DNA from: GCA-2717185 sp047517345
GTDB taxonomy: Bacteria; Pseudomonadota; Alphaproteobacteria; UBA8366; GCA-2717185
Length of the DNA: 6,901 nucleotides
Direction of reading: 5' to 3'
Assembly: GCA_047517345.1 (NCBI GenBank)
Contig: JAKZTB010000284.1
Location: forward strand, 1 to 6,901
The translations under genes and the position numbers were made by a program. The notes below the pieces were generated by a model that saw only the letters and a list, made by a program, of their open reading frames with translations, was not told the DNA's origin and made no database searches. Positions 4,616-6,901 of this stretch are shown in pieces; the first letter of the stretch is position 1; every line of letters starts with the position of its first letter.

Positions 4616-6577
4616 ATGGTCAACGTAACGGACGGATTAGCGCGGGATTCCGCCCCTGTGGACAGTTTTCTTGGATTCGACGAGTCCGACCTGTCCGAAG
4701 CGCCGGAGTCCCCTTCGTCCGAAGCCAGCGCCCCGGCCGGCCTGCTCGACGTGGCGCAGAACGAACGCGGCATCAAGGTCCGCCTCGACCGCCGCCGCGA
4801 CGGCAATCTGACCACCTTCGGCAAGGCCACCCTGTCCGACCGTTACCTGTTGCCGGGCGAAAAATTCCAGGACATTTTCGCCAGGGTCGCGATGCATTAC
4901 GCCGACGATACCGGCCACGCGCAGCGCCTTTACGACTACATCTCGAGACTCTGGTTCATGCCCTCCACCCCCGTCCTGTCGAACGGCGGCACCAGCCGGG
5001 GCCTGCCTATTTCCTGTTTCCTGAACGAGGCCAGCGACAGCCTCGGCGGCATCCTGGGGCTGTGGAACGAGAACGTCTGGCTGGCGGCGCGCGGCGGCGG
5101 GATCGGCAGCTACTGGGGCAATCTGCGCTCGATCGGCGAGAAGGTCGGGCTGAACGGCAAGACGTCCGGCGTCGTCCCCTTCATCCGTGTGATGGATTCG
5201 CTGACCCTCGCGATCAGCCAGGGCTCGCTCAGGCGCGGCAGCGCGGCGGTCTATCTGCCGGTCAGCCATCCCGAGATCGAGGAATTCATCGAGCTGCGCC
5301 GGCCGACCGGCGGCGACCCCAACCGCAAGACGCCAAACCTGCACCACGGCGTGCTGATTCCCGACGCCTTCATGCGCGCCGTCGAGGCCGACGAGGAATG
5401 GGCCCTCGTCAGCCCGAAGGACCATAGCGTGCTGCGCAAGGTGAAAGCGCGCGACCTCTGGATCCGCATCCTCACCGCCCGCATCGAAACGGGCGAGCCG
5501 TATATCATCAATATCGACCATGTGAACCGCGCCATCCCGGAGCATCACAAGCTGGCCGGCCTGTCGGTGAAGACCTCCAACCTGTGTTCGGAGATCACCC
5601 TGCCGACCGGCAAGGACCGCTTCGACCGGCAGCGCACGGCCGTGTGCTGCCTGAGCTCCCTCAACCTCGAGAAATACGCCGAGTGGGAGGGCGAGCCGCA
5701 ATTCATCGAGGACATCATGCGCTTCCTCGACAACGCGCTGCAGGACTTCATCGACCAGGCGCCCGACGAGTTCCGCAACGCGACCTATTCGGCGATGCGC
5801 GAACGCTCCGTGGGTCTCGGCGTGATGGGCTTTCATTCCTTCCTGCAGCAAAACGGCATCCCGATCGAAAGCGTCATGTCGACGGTCTGGAACAAGCGGA
5901 TCTTTAGCCACATCCGCGCGGGCGCCGACGCGGCCTCCAAGAAGCTGGCGGAAGAGCGCGGGTCCTGTCCCGACGCCGAGGATTTCGGCTTCGAGGAGCG
6001 TTTCTCGAACAAGCTCTCGCTCGCGCCGACCGCGTCGATCTCGATCATCTGCGGCGGCGCCTCGCCCGGCATCGAGCCGATCGCCGCCAACAGCTTCACC
6101 CACAAAACCCTAAGCGGCTCCTTCACCGTCCGCAACAAGGACCTCACCGAACTGCTTGAGGAAAAAGGCCGTAACACCGACGAGACCTGGTCGAGCATCG
6201 TCGCCAACGAGGGCTCCGTCCAGCATCTCGATTTCCTGACCGACCTCGAGAAGGACGTCTTCAAGACGGCCTTCGAGATCGACCAGCGCTGGCTGATCGA
6301 CCTCGCCGCCGACCGCACGCCGAATATCTGCCAGTCGCAAAGCCTGAACGTCTTCCTGCCCGCCGACATCCACAAGCGCGACCTGCACCAGATCCACTTC
6401 CGGGCCTGGAAGAAGGGCGTGAAGAGCCTCTATTACTGCCGCTCGAAGTCGCTGCAACGCTCGGAATCGGTCGCCAGCGACGGCAAGACCGCCACGCTGC
6501 CGCTGCTCGGCCGAGTCAACGGCGGCGACGAGCCCGCCGGCCCCATCGATTACGAGGAATGCCTGTCGTGCCAGTAG
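4616..6577 (+). CDS. nrdA: Ribonucleoside-diphosphate reductase, alpha (large) subunit, class I
   Basis: A 653-residue catalytic subunit that reduces ribonucleoside diphosphates to deoxy forms for DNA synthesis, working with the radical-bearing beta subunit NrdB. The catalytic residues are all visible. C134 in PISCFLN and C344 in TAVCCLSSLNL are the redox pair (E. coli C225/C462). N322, C324 and E326 in SNLCSE match N437, C439 and E441. Y606-Y607 in SLYYCRS match the Y730/Y731 radical path, which marks class I. C649 and C652 in the last residues (EECLSCQ) are the tail pair re-reduced by thioredoxin. The catalytic domain starts near residue 50, so the N-terminal ATP-cone is missing; instead residues 15-45 are acidic, Ser/Pro-rich and probably disordered. 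The start is fixed by AGGAGG and two NrdR boxes lie upstream. No nrdB follows inside the window. The gene is intact. Confidence 0.97.
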   Translation: MVNVTDGLARDSAPVDSFLGFDESDLSEAPESPSSEASAPAGLLDVAQNERGIKVRLDRRRDGNLTTFGKATLSDRYLLPGEKFQDIFARVAMHYADDTGHAQRLYDYISRLWFMPSTPVLSNGGTSRGLPISCFLNEASDSLGGILGLWNENVWLAARGGGIGSYWGNLRSIGEKVGLNGKTSGVVPFIRVMDSLTLAISQGSLRRGSAAVYLPVSHPEIEEFIELRRPTGGDPNRKTPNLHHGVLIPDAFMRAVEADEEWALVSPKDHSVLRKVKARDLWIRILTARIETGEPYIINIDHVNRAIPEHHKLAGLSVKTSNLCSEITLPTGKDRFDRQRTAVCCLSSLNLEKYAEWEGEPQFIEDIMRFLDNALQDFIDQAPDEFRNATYSAMRERSVGLGVMGFHSFLQQNGIPIESVMSTVWNKRIFSHIRAGADAASKKLAEERGSCPDAEDFGFEERFSNKLSLAPTASISIICGGASPGIEPIAANSFTHKTLSGSFTVRNKDLTELLEEKGRNTDETWSSIVANEGSVQHLDFLTDLEKDVFKTAFEIDQRWLIDLAADRTPNICQSQSLNVFLPADIHKRDLHQIHFRAWKKGVKSLYYCRSKSLQRSESVASDGKTATLPLLGRVNGGDEPAGPIDYEECLSCQ

Positions 6578-6636
6578 GGGAGGGATGCGAAATGCCGAGC
6601 GTACCGTTTCCACCCCCACCTGGCCCGACCGGGAAG
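6578..6636. other. Spacer between nrdA and IS481-like DNA
   Basis: GGGGAGGG directly follows the nrdA stop and sits 7 bases before an ATG at 6592, which opens a frame of only 25 codons (MPSVPFPPPPGPTG start) that runs into the repeats and stops at 6669. It could be the start of a lost downstream gene or chance. No terminator hairpin is visible. Confidence 0.35.
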
Positions 6637-6675
6637 ATGGGTAACAGTTTGGACCGGCGACATGGGTAACAGTTT
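6637..6675. repeat. Two 14-base direct repeats at the end of the IS481-like element
   Basis: ATGGGTAACAGTTT occurs at 6637-6650 and again at 6662-6675, with starts 25 bases apart and GGACCGGCGAC between. On the minus strand these read AAACTGTTACCCAT. I associate this paired motif just beyond the transposase stop with ends of IS481-type elements, where it may be part of the transposase-binding region. The exact IS boundary is not determined. Confidence 0.7.
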
Positions 6676-6679
6676 TTGC

Positions 6680-6901
6680 TCATCCGCGTACCGCCTTTCG
6701 TCGTCGTCTTGTCGACTTGGGTCGGCTGAAGCGGCCACCTTGATCGATCGATCCGAGTGTCACCGGCCCGTACCAGACCGCCCAGACGCCGTCGTCCTGT
6801 TCGGCCAGGCCGACCGGTTCGCCGGCCAGGCTTTCGCTGATATAGAGGGTCCGGCCCTGCCACCTGATCTCGCCGCTATGGCGCACCCGGCGGACCTGCC
6901 A
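6680..6901 (-). CDS. IS481-family transposase, C-terminal fragment (cut by window edge)
   Basis: The minus-strand frame is open from the right edge and stops at TGA 6682-6680, leaving 73 residues. It begins WQVRRVRHSGEIRWQGRTLY, then has a SESLAGEPVGL block and DDGVWAVWYGPVTLGSID, which is the small C-terminal beta domain of IS481-type (rve integrase) transposases. The DDE core lies beyond the edge, so activity cannot be judged. The last 20 residues are basic and less conserved, from about SRPKSTRRRRKAVRG. The element points toward nrdA and its end lies within about 60 bases of the nrdA stop. Confidence 0.87.
   Translation of the reverse strand, partial: WQVRRVRHSGEIRWQGRTLYISESLAGEPVGLAEQDDGVWAVWYGPVTLGSIDQGGRFSRPKSTRRRRKAVRG

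Noticed and set aside
4637..6103. Long open frame (488 codons) on the minus strand opposite nrdA
   Set aside because: It lies fully inside nrdA, is rich in Ala, Arg, Gly, Val and Asp as expected of an antisense frame in GC-rich DNA, and has no family motif. nrdA itself has every catalytic residue.
6592..6669. 25-codon frame after nrdA with a good ribosome site, as a possible start of nrdB
   Set aside because: The residues (MPSVPFPPPPGPTG) do not resemble any NrdB N-terminus I know, and the frame runs into the IS-associated repeats. I kept it only as a clue in the spacer entry.
1..6901. CRISPR array, tRNA, rRNA or a new defence system
   Set aside because: No regularly spaced repeats, no tRNA cloverleaf or rRNA motif, and no nuclease, toxin or reverse-transcriptase signature was seen on either strand.

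Overview
The window looks like a piece of a GC-rich alphaproteobacterial chromosome. The main evidence is a NrdA of the short alphaproteobacterial type (no ATP-cone, ending in a Cys-x-x-Cys-Gln tail) and a small DUF2852 membrane protein, a family I know mainly from Alphaproteobacteria. The species cannot be named from the sequence. The window is cut by an insertion-sequence fragment at each end: an IS5-like transposase C-terminus on the left and an IS481-like transposase C-terminus on the right.

Layout. 1-136: end of an IS5-family element. 175-507 (-): DUF2852 membrane protein. 651-1850 (+): class III (CaiB/BaiF) CoA-transferase. 1857-2879 (-): zinc-independent NADP-dependent medium-chain reductase, meeting the CoA-transferase tail to tail with 6 bases between stops. 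2960-3401 (-): a DUF1801 gene broken by a one-base frameshift near 3149. 3402-3492: nothing recognisable. 3493-3817 (-): remains of a TauE/SafE (TSUP) permease gene in three reading frames with its middle lost. 3821-4381 (-): a COG4627-like SAM-dependent methyltransferase of visibly lower GC. 4382-4615: a control region with nested inverted repeats, candidate divergent promoters and two NrdR boxes 21 bp apart. 4616-6577 (+): nrdA, the large subunit of class I ribonucleotide reductase. 6578-6901: no nrdB; instead two 14-base direct repeats and the 3' end of an IS481-type transposase on the minus strand.

How the parts work together. The only well-supported regulatory unit is nrdA with its tandem NrdR boxes, which lie between a candidate promoter and a strong ribosome binding site, as expected for dATP/ATP-responsive repression of dNTP synthesis. 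The CoA-transferase and the reductase may both act in acyl-CoA or enone metabolism, but that is inference from adjacency. The segment 2960-3817 is decaying: two neighbouring genes are broken in different ways. I see no convincing new biological system. The points most worth a second look are the IS DNA sitting where nrdB would be expected, the two pseudogenes, and the structured control region shared by the methyltransferase and nrdA.
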